NCBI GenBank assembly: GCA_963753385.1
Contig: CAVWCC010000008.1
Span: 186,001 to 250,000 of the forward strand
Source: JALZKA01 sp963753385
GTDB taxonomy: Bacteria; Actinomycetota; Thermoleophilia; Solirubrobacterales; 70-9
DNA: 64,000 bases
Direction: 5' to 3'
Shown: positions 16,847-26,906 of the stretch, in pieces
How the letters are laid out: each line of letters starts with the position of its first letter
How positions within the stretch are numbered: the stretch's first letter is position 1
Made by a program: the position numbers and the translations under genes
Notes under the pieces: generated by a model
Told to the model about the DNA's origin: nothing
The model's input: the letters and a program-made list of their open reading frames with translations, nothing else
The model's database searches: none

Positions 16847-18813
16847 GCGACGAGCCACGCGACGAAGAGCGCAAGGACGAGGAGCGCAACGAGGAGGGCG
16901 CCGAGGAGAACGGCGCCCGCGAGGCGCCCCCGCCCAGGACCGCAGCCGGCCGGGCGCGCGCCGGCGAGCCTGACAAGCCGGAAGCCGAAGAGACTGCCCC
17001 CGAAGGCGAGCCCGAAGCTGAAGAGAAGCCCGAGGGCGGGGAGACGCCCAAGGCTGAAGACGAGACCGAGGGCGAGGAAGAGGCCGAGGAGAAGACGGAG
17101 CCGAAGGAGGAGCCCGAAGCCGGGGAGCAGCCGGCCGAGGCCCCGGGCCAGGACACGGTTGAGGCGGACACGCTTGCGATCGCCGACCGTGAGGCCGAAC
17201 AGGAGGCGGCCCATGAGGGCCTCCGGGCCCGCGCCGAGCAGACGGCAGCCCAGCGCGTCGTCTCGCCCGGCGCCCAGGCCGCGGTGGCGGGCGCGGTGGC
17301 CAAGCTGCCCGAGACCGGCGCCGGCGACCCGCCCAAGCGCACGCACTGGTGGCGTTTCCTCGCGGCATCGTTCGTGATCATCGCCTCGACCGCGGCCGCG
17401 ACATCGATCGCGTTCCTCCTGTTCCTGACCGACATCGGCACTGAGATCTCGGGCGACGAGACGTTCGCGCGCACGGTCGAGCAGAACCTCTCCGACGTCG
17501 ACGGCGGGGCCCCGCAGACGATCCTGATCGTCGGCTCCGACAAGCGGAGCGAGACGGGCGAGAAGTACGGACGCTCCGACACGACCATGCTCCTGCGGGT
17601 CGACCCCGAGAAGGAGTTCCTGGCGCTCCTCTCGCTGCCCCGCGACCTCAAGGTCGAGATTCCCGGCTACGGCCCCAACTTGCTGAACGCCGCATACTCG
17701 TACGGCGGCCCGGACCTCACGCTGCGCACGGTGAAGCAGCTGCTCGGCATCGAGATCCACCACATCGTCAACGTCGACTTCGAGGGCTTCTACGACGCGA
17801 TCAACGCGATCGGCTGCGTCTACATTGACATCGACCGCCACTACTACAACCCCGACGGCGGCGACTACGACGACATCGACATCAAGCCGGGGTACAGGAA
17901 GCTCTGCGGCTACACGGCGCTCGACTACGTTCGCTACCGGCACAACGACAACGACCTCGTCCGCGGGGCCCGCCAGCAGAGCTTCGTGCGCGAGGCGCGC
18001 CAGCAGATCCCCCCGCGCAGCCTGCTACCGCCCCCGTTCGGCGACGCCGAACTGATCGAGATCTTCACCGACCACACCAGATCCGACATCGGCTCCGCGC
18101 CGGAGATCATCGACATGCTGAAGTCCTTCGTCGACGTCCGCAACGCGCCGGTGCGGCAGGTGAGCCTCGGTGAGCTGCAGGTCGAGGGTGGTGTGGGCGC
18201 CTCGAACGAGCAGGTCGAGCACGCGGTCGATCTGTTCTTCGGGAACGACCTCGACGAAGCCCCGGCAGAGCCCGTCGAGCCGGAACAGCCGGCTCCTTCG
18301 GACAAGAAGCCGAAGGAGAAGAAGGACGCGGAGCCCGCCGCGCCGGCGATGGTCGACGTGACCGACACGGCGGTGATGAAGGCCGAGGAGTACCAGAACT
18401 TCCTTCAGCGCCGGAAGGCGAAACTCCCGGTCTTCTATCCGACCGCGGTCGTATCGAACATCAACGCCGGCATCAGCGAGGAATCGCTGGCCTACTCGAC
18501 CGAGGCCCCTGAGGCGAAGGACCCCGAGCTGTGGGGCTACAGGTACGTGCTCCCGTTCCAGGAGAGCTTCGGCACCTCGTATTACGGAGTCACCGGGATC
18601 AACTGGACGAAGCCGCCGATTCTCAACAACCCCAGCGAGGTCCGCAGCGTCGACGGCCGCGACTACATGCTCTTCTACGAGCAGGAGAAGCTCCGGCTCG
18701 TCGGCTGGGTCACCGACAGCGGCGCCTACTGGGTGAGCAATACGCTAACGCGGGCGCTATCCGAGGATCAGATGCTCGCCGTGGCGACCTCGGTCCGCGA
18801 GTACGACGACTAG
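16843..18813 (+). CDS. LytR-CpsA-Psr (LCP) family wall-polymer ligase with long acidic tail
   Basis: A 656-residue membrane enzyme that attaches undecaprenyl-linked glycopolymers to peptidoglycan. Residues 1-165 are a cytosolic low-complexity tail of Glu, Pro, Lys and Ala; the membrane helix is at about 171-195; the LCP domain follows, with GSDKRSE, GRSDTTMLLRVD, SLPRDLKVEIPGYG and DYVRYRHNDNDLVRGARQQ, which carry the pyrophosphate-binding arginines and acids. The C-terminal 170 residues form a separate extracytoplasmic region after a Lys/Glu-rich linker. GTG start overlaps the upstream stop (GTGA). The sugar-nucleotide genes that follow fit a wall-glycopolymer role. Confidence 0.88.
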   Translation: MSDEPRDEERKDEERNEEGAEENGAREAPPPRTAAGRARAGEPDKPEAEETAPEGEPEAEEKPEGGETPKAEDETEGEEEAEEKTEPKEEPEAGEQPAEAPGQDTVEADTLAIADREAEQEAAHEGLRARAEQTAAQRVVSPGAQAAVAGAVAKLPETGAGDPPKRTHWWRFLAASFVIIASTAAATSIAFLLFLTDIGTEISGDETFARTVEQNLSDVDGGAPQTILIVGSDKRSETGEKYGRSDTTMLLRVDPEKEFLALLSLPRDLKVEIPGYGPNLLNAAYSYGGPDLTLRTVKQLLGIEIHHIVNVDFEGFYDAINAIGCVYIDIDRHYYNPDGGDYDDIDIKPGYRKLCGYTALDYVRYRHNDNDLVRGARQQSFVREARQQIPPRSLLPPPFGDAELIEIFTDHTRSDIGSAPEIIDMLKSFVDVRNAPVRQVSLGELQVEGGVGASNEQVEHAVDLFFGNDLDEAPAEPVEPEQPAPSDKKPKEKKDAEPAAPAMVDVTDTAVMKAEEYQNFLQRRKAKLPVFYPTAVVSNINAGISEESLAYSTEAPEAKDPELWGYRYVLPFQESFGTSYYGVTGINWTKPPILNNPSEVRSVDGRDYMLFYEQEKLRLVGWVTDSGAYWVSNTLTRALSEDQMLAVATSVREYDD

Positions 18814-18841
18814 GCTCCCGAGTCCACTTCGGGACCACGCC

Positions 18842-20143
18842 ATGAACGACGAGAAGCAGCCAATAGGGGTGGTGGGCGTCGGCTGGGTCGGCCTGGTCAC
18901 GGCCACCTGCTTCGCCGAGCTCGGGCACCGTGTGATCGCCGTCGACATCGTCGAGGCCAAGATCGAGGCGCTGCGCCGCGGCGAGGTCACGATCCACGAG
19001 CCCAAGCTGGCGGAGCTCGTGGCCAGGAACGCCGAGCGCCTCCAGTTCACGACCTCGATGGAGGAGACCCTCGCGGGCGCCAGGTTGCTCTTCTGCTGCG
19101 TCGACACCCCGCCGACCTACTCCGGCGACGCGGACCTGTCACGGGTGCGCGCCGTGGTCCGTGAGCTGCCCGGCGACTCGGAGCACGCACTGGTCATGAA
19201 GAGCACGGTCCCGTCGGGGACCGGCGCCGCTATCCGCCGCGACAAGCCGGACCTCGCCTACGTGAGCTGCCCGGAGTTCCTCCGGGAGGGCTCCGCGATC
19301 GACGACTTCATGCACCCCGACCGCGTTGTCATCGGCGCCGACCCGGATTCGCAGTGGGCGGCCGAATCCGTCGAGGAGCTCTACCGGCCGCTTGGCGGCG
19401 AGCTGGTCCGCACGGACGTCGCCTCGGCCGAGATGATCAAGCTCGCTTCCAACGCATTCCTCGCAACCAAGATCTCGTTCATCAACGAGATCGCGAACGT
19501 CTGCGAGGCGACCGGCGCCGACGTCACCGAGGTCGCCCGCGGCATGGGCCTCGACAAGCGCATCGGCCCGAGCTTCCTGCGCGCGGGGGTCGGCTACGGG
19601 GGTTCATGTTTCCCCAAGGACACCCAGGCCCTCAAGCAGCTCGCCGGGAACTCGGGGTACCACTTCCAGCTGCTCAACGCGGTGATCGAGGTGAACGAGC
19701 TGCAGAAGCGGCGGGTGATCGCCAAGCTCGAGAAGCACCTGGGGTCGCTGGTCGGCAAGAAGATCGCGCTGCTCGGGCTGGCGTTCAAGCCGGACACCGA
19801 CGACATGCGCGAGGCGACGAGCCTCGTGCTCTCGGCGCGCCTCCAGGGCGAGGGTGCGGTCGTCACTGCCTATGACCCGGTCGCGGAGGAGAGCGCTGCG
19901 GGCCTATTGCCGAGCGTCGAGCTGGCTGCCTCGGCCGAGGAGGCCCTCGAGGGTGCGGACGCCGCCGTCCTCGTCACCGAGTGGCAGGAATTCGCGGAGC
20001 TCGACTGGCCGGCGCTCGCCGGTCGGATGGCGACGCCGCTGGTCGTCGACGGGCGGAACTTCCTGGACGGGTCGGCGCTGCGGAGCGCCGGGTTCACGTA
20101 CGAAGGGATCGGGCGCCCGAACGGCACCGGCGGGCCCGCCTGA
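18842..20143 (+). CDS. ugd: UDP-glucose 6-dehydrogenase family protein
   Basis: A 433-residue NAD-dependent enzyme oxidising UDP-glucose to UDP-glucuronate (a UDP-ManNAc dehydrogenase is the close alternative). Rossmann motif GVVGVGWVGLVTATCFAELG at the N-terminus, the catalytic cysteine in GYGGSCFPKDTQAL, and the C-terminal NAD-side block LLGLAFKPDTDDMREA. Upstream, TCCCGA-GTCCACT-TCGGGA (18816-18834) forms a small hairpin before the ATG. Its stop overlaps the next start as TGATG. Confidence 0.9.
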   Translation: MNDEKQPIGVVGVGWVGLVTATCFAELGHRVIAVDIVEAKIEALRRGEVTIHEPKLAELVARNAERLQFTTSMEETLAGARLLFCCVDTPPTYSGDADLSRVRAVVRELPGDSEHALVMKSTVPSGTGAAIRRDKPDLAYVSCPEFLREGSAIDDFMHPDRVVIGADPDSQWAAESVEELYRPLGGELVRTDVASAEMIKLASNAFLATKISFINEIANVCEATGADVTEVARGMGLDKRIGPSFLRAGVGYGGSCFPKDTQALKQLAGNSGYHFQLLNAVIEVNELQKRRVIAKLEKHLGSLVGKKIALLGLAFKPDTDDMREATSLVLSARLQGEGAVVTAYDPVAEESAAGLLPSVELAASAEEALEGADAAVLVTEWQEFAELDWPALAGRMATPLVVDGRNFLDGSALRSAGFTYEGIGRPNGTGGPA

Positions 20144-21234
20144 TGCAGGCCCTCGTCCTCGTCGGCGGCGAGGGCACGCGCCTTCGCCCGCTGACCCTGA
20201 CGCGCCCGAAGCCGGCGATCACGCTCGTCGACAGGCCGTTCATCCGGTACATGGTCGACTGGCTGGCCCGGCATGGCATCACCGAGATCATCATGGCCTG
20301 CGGTTTTCGCCCCGATGACCTCCAGACCGCGCTCGGGGATGGCTCCGCGCCTGGCCCGCCGATCCGCTACCTCGAGGAGCGCGAGCCCCTCGGCACCGCG
20401 GGCCCGATCCGCCTGGCCGCCGACGAAGGGATGCTTGGCGAGCGCTTCGTCGTCGTGAACGGCGACCTCCTGACCGACCTCGACCTGACGGCGCACATAG
20501 CCGCTCACGAGGAGCGTGAGGCGGTCGCCTCCCTCGCGCTCTACCCGGTGGACGATCCCTCGTCCTACGGGCTGGTCCGCCGCGATGACTCCGGCGTTGT
20601 CTCGGGCTTCCTCGAGAAGCCGGACCCGGCCGAGATCGACACCGACGAGGTAAACGCGGGCGCTTACGTCCTCGAGCGATCGGTTGTCGAGCTGATCCCG
20701 CCCGGCCGGGCGGTGTCGATCGAACGCGAGGTGTTCCCCCGTCTGGTCGGCCAGGGGCTCTTCGGCCTCCGCCTCGACGGGTACTGGACGGACATCGGGA
20801 CGCCCGAGCGCTACCTGCAGGCCAGTTGGGACATCCTTACGGGCGCCGTGGAGACCGAGGTCCGAGGACGCGTCGACGAATCCGGGTTCGGGGTCGACGA
20901 GCATGCTGAGGTCGACGGTTCCGCCGTCCTCGAGGCGCCGGTGCTGGTCGAGTCCGGAGCCAGCGTCGCGGCAGCGGCGATCGGCCCGCGCGCGGTGCTC
21001 GGCGAGGACTGCGAGATCGCGGACGGCGCTCGGATCACGGGTTCGGTCCTGCACTCCCGCTGCCGGGTCGGCGTCGACGCGGTCGTCGAGGACTCGATCC
21101 TGGGCGCCGGCGTCGATGTGGGCGAGGGCGCCGAGATCGGCCACGGCTCGGTGCTCGGCGAGGGCGCCCGGGTCGAGCCCGGCGCTGTCGTCGAGCACGA
21201 TGCGCGGGTCGAGCCCGGGGGCGTGGCGGCGTGA
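20143..21234 (+). CDS. sugar-1-phosphate nucleotidyltransferase with beta-helix domain (ManC/GMPP-like)
   Basis: A 363-residue enzyme that makes an NDP-sugar from NTP and sugar-1-phosphate. N-terminal nucleotidyltransferase fold with LVGGEGTRLRPLTLTRPKP, the metal aspartate in VNGDLLTDLDL, VSGFLEKPDP and GYWTDIGTPERYL. From about residue 265 the repeats of a left-handed beta-helix appear (VLGEDCEIADGARITGSVLH and following). The motif set resembles eukaryotic-type GDP-mannose pyrophosphorylase; the isomerase gene that follows, which can make mannose 6-phosphate, supports GDP-mannose. Start chosen by the TGATG overlap with ugd. Confidence 0.85.
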   Translation: MQALVLVGGEGTRLRPLTLTRPKPAITLVDRPFIRYMVDWLARHGITEIIMACGFRPDDLQTALGDGSAPGPPIRYLEEREPLGTAGPIRLAADEGMLGERFVVVNGDLLTDLDLTAHIAAHEEREAVASLALYPVDDPSSYGLVRRDDSGVVSGFLEKPDPAEIDTDEVNAGAYVLERSVVELIPPGRAVSIEREVFPRLVGQGLFGLRLDGYWTDIGTPERYLQASWDILTGAVETEVRGRVDESGFGVDEHAEVDGSAVLEAPVLVESGASVAAAAIGPRAVLGEDCEIADGARITGSVLHSRCRVGVDAVVEDSILGAGVDVGEGAEIGHGSVLGEGARVEPGAVVEHDARVEPGGVAA

Positions 21235-22259
21235 GCGAGGAGACGCTGGCAGCGATCCGCGAGGTGGACTCGCAGGGGCAGCTCGACGACGCGCTGGCGC
21301 TCCCCGATCACCTGACCGATGCCCTCTTCCGCGTCGAGTCGGCGCGGATCGGCGAGCTCGAATCGACCGGGCTCGTCGTCTGCGGGATGGGCGGCTCCGC
21401 GATCGGCGGCGACCTCGCCCGGGCGGCGCTCGGCGACCGCCTCTGCATGCCGCTCACGACCGTGCGCGACTACGAGCTGGCCCCGTGGACGCCCCCCGAC
21501 CGGGTGGTCCTGTGTGCGAGCTACTCGGGCGACACCGAGGAGACCCTCGCCTGCTTCGAAGCTGCGGCCGCGGTCGGCGCCAAGCGTGTCGTGGCGACCA
21601 CGGGCGGCGCCCTCGGCGCGGCCGCGCGCGAGGCCAAGGTGCCGGTGATCCCGTTCCCGGCAGCGCTCCAGCCGCGGGCGGCCGTCGGATACATGTTCGT
21701 GGCGGCGGCCGAAGTCGCCGCGCTTGCCGGTGCCGCGCCCGCGATCCGGACCGAGGTCGACCTCGCCGGAGCGAACCTCGCGAAGGCCCGTGAGGGGCTG
21801 GTCGACCGCGCGATCGCCCTGGCGGATGCGCTCGAGGGCTCGTTCCCGGTGATCTACGGCTGCGACCTCACGACCCCGGTCGCCTACCGCTGGAAGACGC
21901 AGCTCAACGAGAACACGAAGCAGCCCGCTGCGTTCCACGTGGTCCCCGAGATGGACCACAACGAGATCGTCGGCTGGGCCGAGGGCAGCGGCGCGGAGCG
22001 GTTCTCGGCCGTGTTCCTGACCGACCAGGACCAGCACCCAAGGGAGCGCGAGCGCATCGAGCTGACAGCCGAGTTGATCGCGCCCGCGGCGGCACGGGTC
22101 GAGCTGGTCGAGACGGAGGGGGAGACGCGGACCGAGCGGATGCTCTGGGCGACCCTGCTGGGCGACCTGGTCTCGCTGGTGCTGGCCGCGCGGCGTGGGG
22201 TGGACCCCTCGCCGGTGCCGGTGATCGAGGAGCTGAAGGACCGCCTCGGGCGGCCTTAG
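21231..22259 (+). CDS. bifunctional phosphoglucose/phosphomannose isomerase (SIS domains)
   Basis: A 342-residue SIS-fold enzyme of the short PGI/PMI family known from archaea and actinobacteria, interconverting fructose 6-phosphate with glucose 6-phosphate and mannose 6-phosphate. Seen: VVCGMGGSAIGGDLAR (first SIS loop), CASYSGDTEETLACF (phosphate loop with Ser/Thr), and the catalytic block VVPEMDHNEIVGW. GTG start overlaps the preceding stop as GTGA. Last gene of the precursor cluster ugd-nucleotidyltransferase-isomerase. Confidence 0.87.
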   Translation: MSEETLAAIREVDSQGQLDDALALPDHLTDALFRVESARIGELESTGLVVCGMGGSAIGGDLARAALGDRLCMPLTTVRDYELAPWTPPDRVVLCASYSGDTEETLACFEAAAAVGAKRVVATTGGALGAAAREAKVPVIPFPAALQPRAAVGYMFVAAAEVAALAGAAPAIRTEVDLAGANLAKAREGLVDRAIALADALEGSFPVIYGCDLTTPVAYRWKTQLNENTKQPAAFHVVPEMDHNEIVGWAEGSGAERFSAVFLTDQDQHPRERERIELTAELIAPAAARVELVETEGETRTERMLWATLLGDLVSLVLAARRGVDPSPVPVIEELKDRLGRP

Positions 22260-22268
22260 CGACCCCTA

Positions 22269-22291
22269 ACTGACCGACGGGTCAGTATCGT
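22269..22291 (+). promoter_or_regulatory. TetR-type operator overlapping a -10 box
   Basis: ACTGACC (22269-22275) and GGTCAGT (22280-22286) form a perfect 7-bp inverted repeat with a 4-bp centre; its last base is the first of TATCGT (22286-22291), nine bases before the ATG of the ABC exporter. This layout fits repression by a TetR-like protein; no such gene is adjacent. Confidence 0.55.
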
Positions 22292-22300
22292 CCACCGGCC

Positions 22301-23053
<753 letters not shown>

Positions 23054-23056
23054 GGC

Positions 23057-25624
23057 ATGAGGTCGTTCTCCTCCCTGGCCCTGCGGCAGGTCCGCGCGCG
23101 CCGCGCGCGGGCGCTCCTGACCGCGGCCGGCATCGTGTTGGGGGTCGGCATGATCCTCGGCGTCCTGCTGCTGGCGGTGACGATCAACCGGACGTTCGCC
23201 GACCTCTACGACTCGGTCTACGGCCGGGCGGACCTGATCGTCTCCGGAAACGGCGAGGACTCGCTGCCCGGCTCGGCGCTGCGTACCGTCGAGTCGACGG
23301 AGGGGGTCGACGAGGCGGTCGGGCGGATCATCGGCATCTTCACCCTCGTCGAGGGCGACGGGACCGCGCCGCCGGACGCCTCGAAGCAGCTGAACGTCGC
23401 GGGGCAGGATCCGGACGCCGCCGACATCACGGACTCGGAGACGGTGGCCGGCCGCGACCCGGAGTCGCGCGGCGAGATCGCGCTCCAGGAGAGCTGGGCC
23501 GACGCCAACGACATCGCGGTCGGGGACCGCGTTTCGCTGGCGACGCCCGACGGTGAGCGCCGCTTCGAAGTCGTGGGCCTGTTCCAGTTCTCGAGCGGGT
23601 TCGAGTTCGGCGGCGAAGGGTTCGCGGGGATGGCGCTCGACCCCGCCCGAGCCGTCCTCGACAAGCCGCGCGCGTTCGACGAGGTGAACGTGATCGTCGA
23701 CGGGGGCGAGGAGACGATCGCCACAGTCGAGCGCCGGCTCGAGCGCCGCTTCGGGAGGGGAGTCCAGGTCGAGACCCCGGACCGCAAATCGGAGGACATC
23801 GAGTCGCAGCTGCAGGCCTTCAACGCGATCCTCTACTTCTTCGCCGCCATGGCCCTGTTCGTGGGCGGCTTCCTGATCTTCAACGCGTTCAACATGACCG
23901 TCCTCCAGCGCACGCGTGAGATCGGGATGCTCCGGACGCTGGGCGCGCCGCGGGGGAAGATCACCGGGTCCGTCCTGCGGGAGGCCGCGCTGCTGGGGCT
24001 GGTCGGCGGGGTCCTCGGCCTTGGGCTAGGCGTCGCGCTCGCCTACGCGCTGGCCGAGCTGGTGCGCGCGCTCGACTTCCCGGTCGGCAAGCTGGTGTTC
24101 GCATGGTGGGCGCCGGTGGCGGCGCTTGCGACCGGGCTGCTGACGGCCGTGCTCGGCGCCCTCAATCCAGCCCGCCGCGCAGGCCGGACCTCGCCGATCC
24201 GCGCGGTCCTCGGTACGGAGGGCCTACGGGCGCAGGCGAGCCCGCGAAGGGCCGTGCTGGGCGTCGCCCTGATCGCCCTGGGCCTCGGTGGCGCGTTCTG
24301 GCTGGGAGCGGCCGAGGAGACGACGCCGGTCGTCGCCGCGGCCGGGATGGCGGGCACGATCGCGATCTTCTTCGGGATCGCGATCGTTGCCCCGTTCGTG
24401 ATCCGGCCGCTCGTGAAGGTGCTCTCCTGGCCGGTTCGCATGGCCTTCCCGGTCGAGGGGCGGCTGGCGGCGGAGGCCGCGCGCTCTGACCCCTCCCGGA
24501 CGGCCTCGACCGCCACCGCCCTCCTCATCGGCCTCGCCCTGGTTGTCGCCGTCAACAGCCTGGGATCGAGCTTCCTGAAGACGATTTCGGACGAGTTCGA
24601 CCGCGCGTTCGCCCGCGACCTGACCGTGCAGCCCAGCGGGCTCTCGCCCGGCCAGGGTCCCCAGCAGACGATCGCCGGCAGCCTCCGCGACCGGCTCGCC
24701 AGGATCGACGAGGCCCAGGTCGTGGCCCGCGAGCGCTTCATCTACACACCCGACCTGCCCGGGCCGAGGGGCACGACCGATAGCGACGGCTTGCTGATCG
24801 CCTTCAACCCGATCGAGTACGAGCAGGTGGACACCACTGACATCGAGGGCGCGCCCCGCGACGAGGTCTTCCGCCGGATGGCGCGCGGCGGGGTAACCGT
24901 CGGCAAGGGCTACGCCGACGAGGAGCACATCGAGCCGGGCGACACCCTTCGCCTCGAGGGCCCGTCCGGAGAGCGCACCGCCCGGGTTGTAGGGATCGTC
25001 GAGACCGTGCTGTTCGGTGGCCAGACGGTCGGGATGTCGCTGGAGACGATGCGCGACGTCTGGGGCGTGACGGCCGACACCGAGCTCGCGCTCAAGGCGA
25101 CGTCGGAGGCGGCGCGGCCGGTGCTCGAGGAGAAGGTCCGGCGCATCGTTCGCGACGACTACCCGAACCTCGCCGTGCTCTCGAACGACGAGCTCAAGTC
25201 AGACGTCGAGGACCAGGTGAACCAGCAGTTCGGGATCTTCTACGCGATCGTCGGCGTGGCGATCTTCGCCTCGCTGTTCGGGATCGTGAACACGCTGACG
25301 ATGTCGGTGCTCGAGCGCACCAGGGAGATCGGCGTGCTGCGCGCGCTCGGCGCCTCGCGCTGGCAGGTGCGGCGGCAGGTGGCGAACGAGAGCGTCGTGA
25401 TCGGCCTGATCGGCGCGCTCCTGGGAATCGGCGTCGGCACCGGCCTCGGCTACGCGCTGCTCCAGGGCCTCGCCGCCGGGATCCCGGGCGTCCAGTACCG
25501 CCCGCCGCTGGAGACCATGGCCGCGGTCGCCATCGCCGGCGTCGTGCTCGGCCTGATCGCGGCGATCCTTCCGGCCCGCCGCGCGGCTCGCCTCGACGTG
25601 ATCGAGGCGATCAGCTACGAGTAG
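23057..25624 (+). CDS. ABC transporter permease, FtsX/MacB type with two FtsX domains
   Basis: An 855-residue membrane protein. N-terminal helix (about 16-36), a large extracytoplasmic MacB_PCD domain to about 250, three helices with the FtsX signature FLIFNAFNMTVLQRTREIGM and LRTLGAPRGKITGSVLREAA, a central hydrophobic block, a second outer domain, and a second FtsX domain (VNTLTMSVLERTREIGVLRA, LGASRWQVRRQVANESV). Such long two-domain permeases serve lipoprotein, peptide or antibiotic export without a TolC partner in Gram-positives. Co-transcribed with the ATPase. Confidence 0.92.
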   Translation: MRSFSSLALRQVRARRARALLTAAGIVLGVGMILGVLLLAVTINRTFADLYDSVYGRADLIVSGNGEDSLPGSALRTVESTEGVDEAVGRIIGIFTLVEGDGTAPPDASKQLNVAGQDPDAADITDSETVAGRDPESRGEIALQESWADANDIAVGDRVSLATPDGERRFEVVGLFQFSSGFEFGGEGFAGMALDPARAVLDKPRAFDEVNVIVDGGEETIATVERRLERRFGRGVQVETPDRKSEDIESQLQAFNAILYFFAAMALFVGGFLIFNAFNMTVLQRTREIGMLRTLGAPRGKITGSVLREAALLGLVGGVLGLGLGVALAYALAELVRALDFPVGKLVFAWWAPVAALATGLLTAVLGALNPARRAGRTSPIRAVLGTEGLRAQASPRRAVLGVALIALGLGGAFWLGAAEETTPVVAAAGMAGTIAIFFGIAIVAPFVIRPLVKVLSWPVRMAFPVEGRLAAEAARSDPSRTASTATALLIGLALVVAVNSLGSSFLKTISDEFDRAFARDLTVQPSGLSPGQGPQQTIAGSLRDRLARIDEAQVVARERFIYTPDLPGPRGTTDSDGLLIAFNPIEYEQVDTTDIEGAPRDEVFRRMARGGVTVGKGYADEEHIEPGDTLRLEGPSGERTARVVGIVETVLFGGQTVGMSLETMRDVWGVTADTELALKATSEAARPVLEEKVRRIVRDDYPNLAVLSNDELKSDVEDQVNQQFGIFYAIVGVAIFASLFGIVNTLTMSVLERTREIGVLRALGASRWQVRRQVANESVVIGLIGALLGIGVGTGLGYALLQGLAAGIPGVQYRPPLETMAAVAIAGVVLGLIAAILPARRAARLDVIEAISYE

Positions 25625-25631
25625 CCTGGGC

Positions 25632-26021
25632 TCAGGCCCAGCCGGCCGCCCAGCCCTCGTCGCTCTCGTGATTGAACCGCACGATCCTGCCGTCCTTGAA
25701 CTCGAATGTGTGGGTGAAGGCGGCGTCAAGGACCGCGCCACTCTTGTTCTTGCCCGAAAAGCGGCCCGTGACCACGACCGTATCGCCCCGGTCATCGAAG
25801 TTCTCGGGGCTGCAGACGAACTCGTCGAAGTTCTGCGCTATCGGGGCGAATACCTGCTCACCCACTGCCTGGGGGCCAGTGAAGGTTCCGCCGGGCGAGT
25901 TGCCGCCACCGGGCTCGGACCACTCGACGTTCTCGTCGGCCATAGCCAAGACCGTCTCGGGCTTACCGGCGTTGAAGTCCCGATAGGCGCCGCGAAGGCT
26001 CTCCACATCTTGCTCTGACAT
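25632..26021 (-). CDS. SnoaL-like/NTF2-fold protein
   Basis: A 129-residue protein with the alpha+beta cone of the SnoaL/ketosteroid-isomerase superfamily: LRGAYRDFNAGKPETVLAM, VEWSEPGGG, and the C-terminal strands FTHTFEFKDGRIVRFNHESD. Members bind or isomerise small hydrophobic molecules, but many have no known activity and no catalytic residue can be fixed here. Convergent with the ABC permease, 7 bases between stops. Confidence 0.75.
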   Translation of the reverse strand: MSEQDVESLRGAYRDFNAGKPETVLAMADENVEWSEPGGGNSPGGTFTGPQAVGEQVFAPIAQNFDEFVCSPENFDDRGDTVVVTGRFSGKNKSGAVLDAAFTHTFEFKDGRIVRFNHESDEGWAAGWA

Positions 26022-26121
26022 CTCGCTCCTCTGCTAGGTGAACCGCGTCGTCGAGCCTAACGAGCTCTAGCTGCCCCCGTAGCCCACGGCGCCCACGAGG
26101 GGAAGCACGACGGTTCACCTC

Positions 26122-26170
26122 ACCGAGCGTCGACTTAGTTTCGCCTGAGGCCACTATGTCGACACTCGGT
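26122..26170. repeat. nested palindromic element, copy 2
   Basis: Arms ACCGAGCGTCGAC (26122-26134) and GTCGACACTCGGT (26158-26170), identical to copy 1 at 1287-1333, again 23 bases apart. The loop differs completely from copy 1 and has only a short inner pairing GCC-TGA-GGC. It lies between the divergent SnoaL-like gene and the hypothetical gene at 26205. Confidence 0.7.
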
Positions 26171-26204
26171 GCTCGCACCGGCTCGCAGCGAGCAGAATGC
26201 AGGC

Positions 26205-26859
26205 ATGCGAGAGCCCGCTGAGGATGCCTCGTCGGCCGTGTGGTTGCGGGATCGGCTCTTGGACCCCGGGTCGGGGGTTGACGGCGGCATGCCCGTCGGC
26301 GGGGTCGTCCCAACCGGGTTCGACGCGTATGCGCGTGTATTTCCGGCCGCCTACTCGTTGCCTGGCTGGGAGCGGCATACCTGGGCTGAAGTGGCCGCGA
26401 CGACCGGGCGCGTCGCCCACCCGCTGATGGAGTGGAGCCGAGCGTTCCCCGGGTGCCCTGCAAGGAGGAGTTCCGCGACTCGCCCAGGTCCTCCGCGGTT
26501 TCACCGAGACCCCGGACCGCTGCTGGTTCTGCATCTGGACGGGCGTCGGCGGCATCGAAGAACACGAGACCGGAGCGCAGGTCCACCATCCCGATCGGGA
26601 CTACTTCCTGTCGTCCGGGCCGATCGAGGCGGTGACGTCGTTTCGGGACGAATACGAAGGACCGAACATCTGGTGGCCCGACGATCGGGCCTGGTGTGTC
26701 GCCTCCGAGATCGACCTCGCGACGACGTACGTCGGCGGGAGTGCATCCTGCATCGAGGCGTTACTCGCATCGAGAGAGCTCGAGGTCCTACCCGTCTCAG
26801 CGGAGGATCGCGTCGATGCACACGCCGATGAGATCAACCACGAGCGAGTGCAGGATTGA
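26205..26859 (+). CDS. conserved actinobacterial hypothetical protein, one frameshift
   Basis: About 217 residues after joining two frames near 26440-26470. N-terminal part: LRDRLLDPGSGVDGGMPVGG, VPTGFDAYARVFPAAY, WAEVAATTGR; C-terminal part: ETPDRCWFCIWTGVGG, PNIWWPDDRAWCVASEIDLA, TYVGGSASCIEALLASRELE. I recognise this as a family of conserved actinobacterial proteins of unknown function; no catalytic motif is evident. The ATG at 26205 is preferred; a GTG at 26169 directly after the palindromic element is the alternative. Isolated break outside the two error-rich zones. Confidence 0.65.
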
Positions 26860-26906
26860 CCGTGCCGGGGCATGGTCAAGTCTCCACTCGTTGACCGCTC
26901 GCGCGG

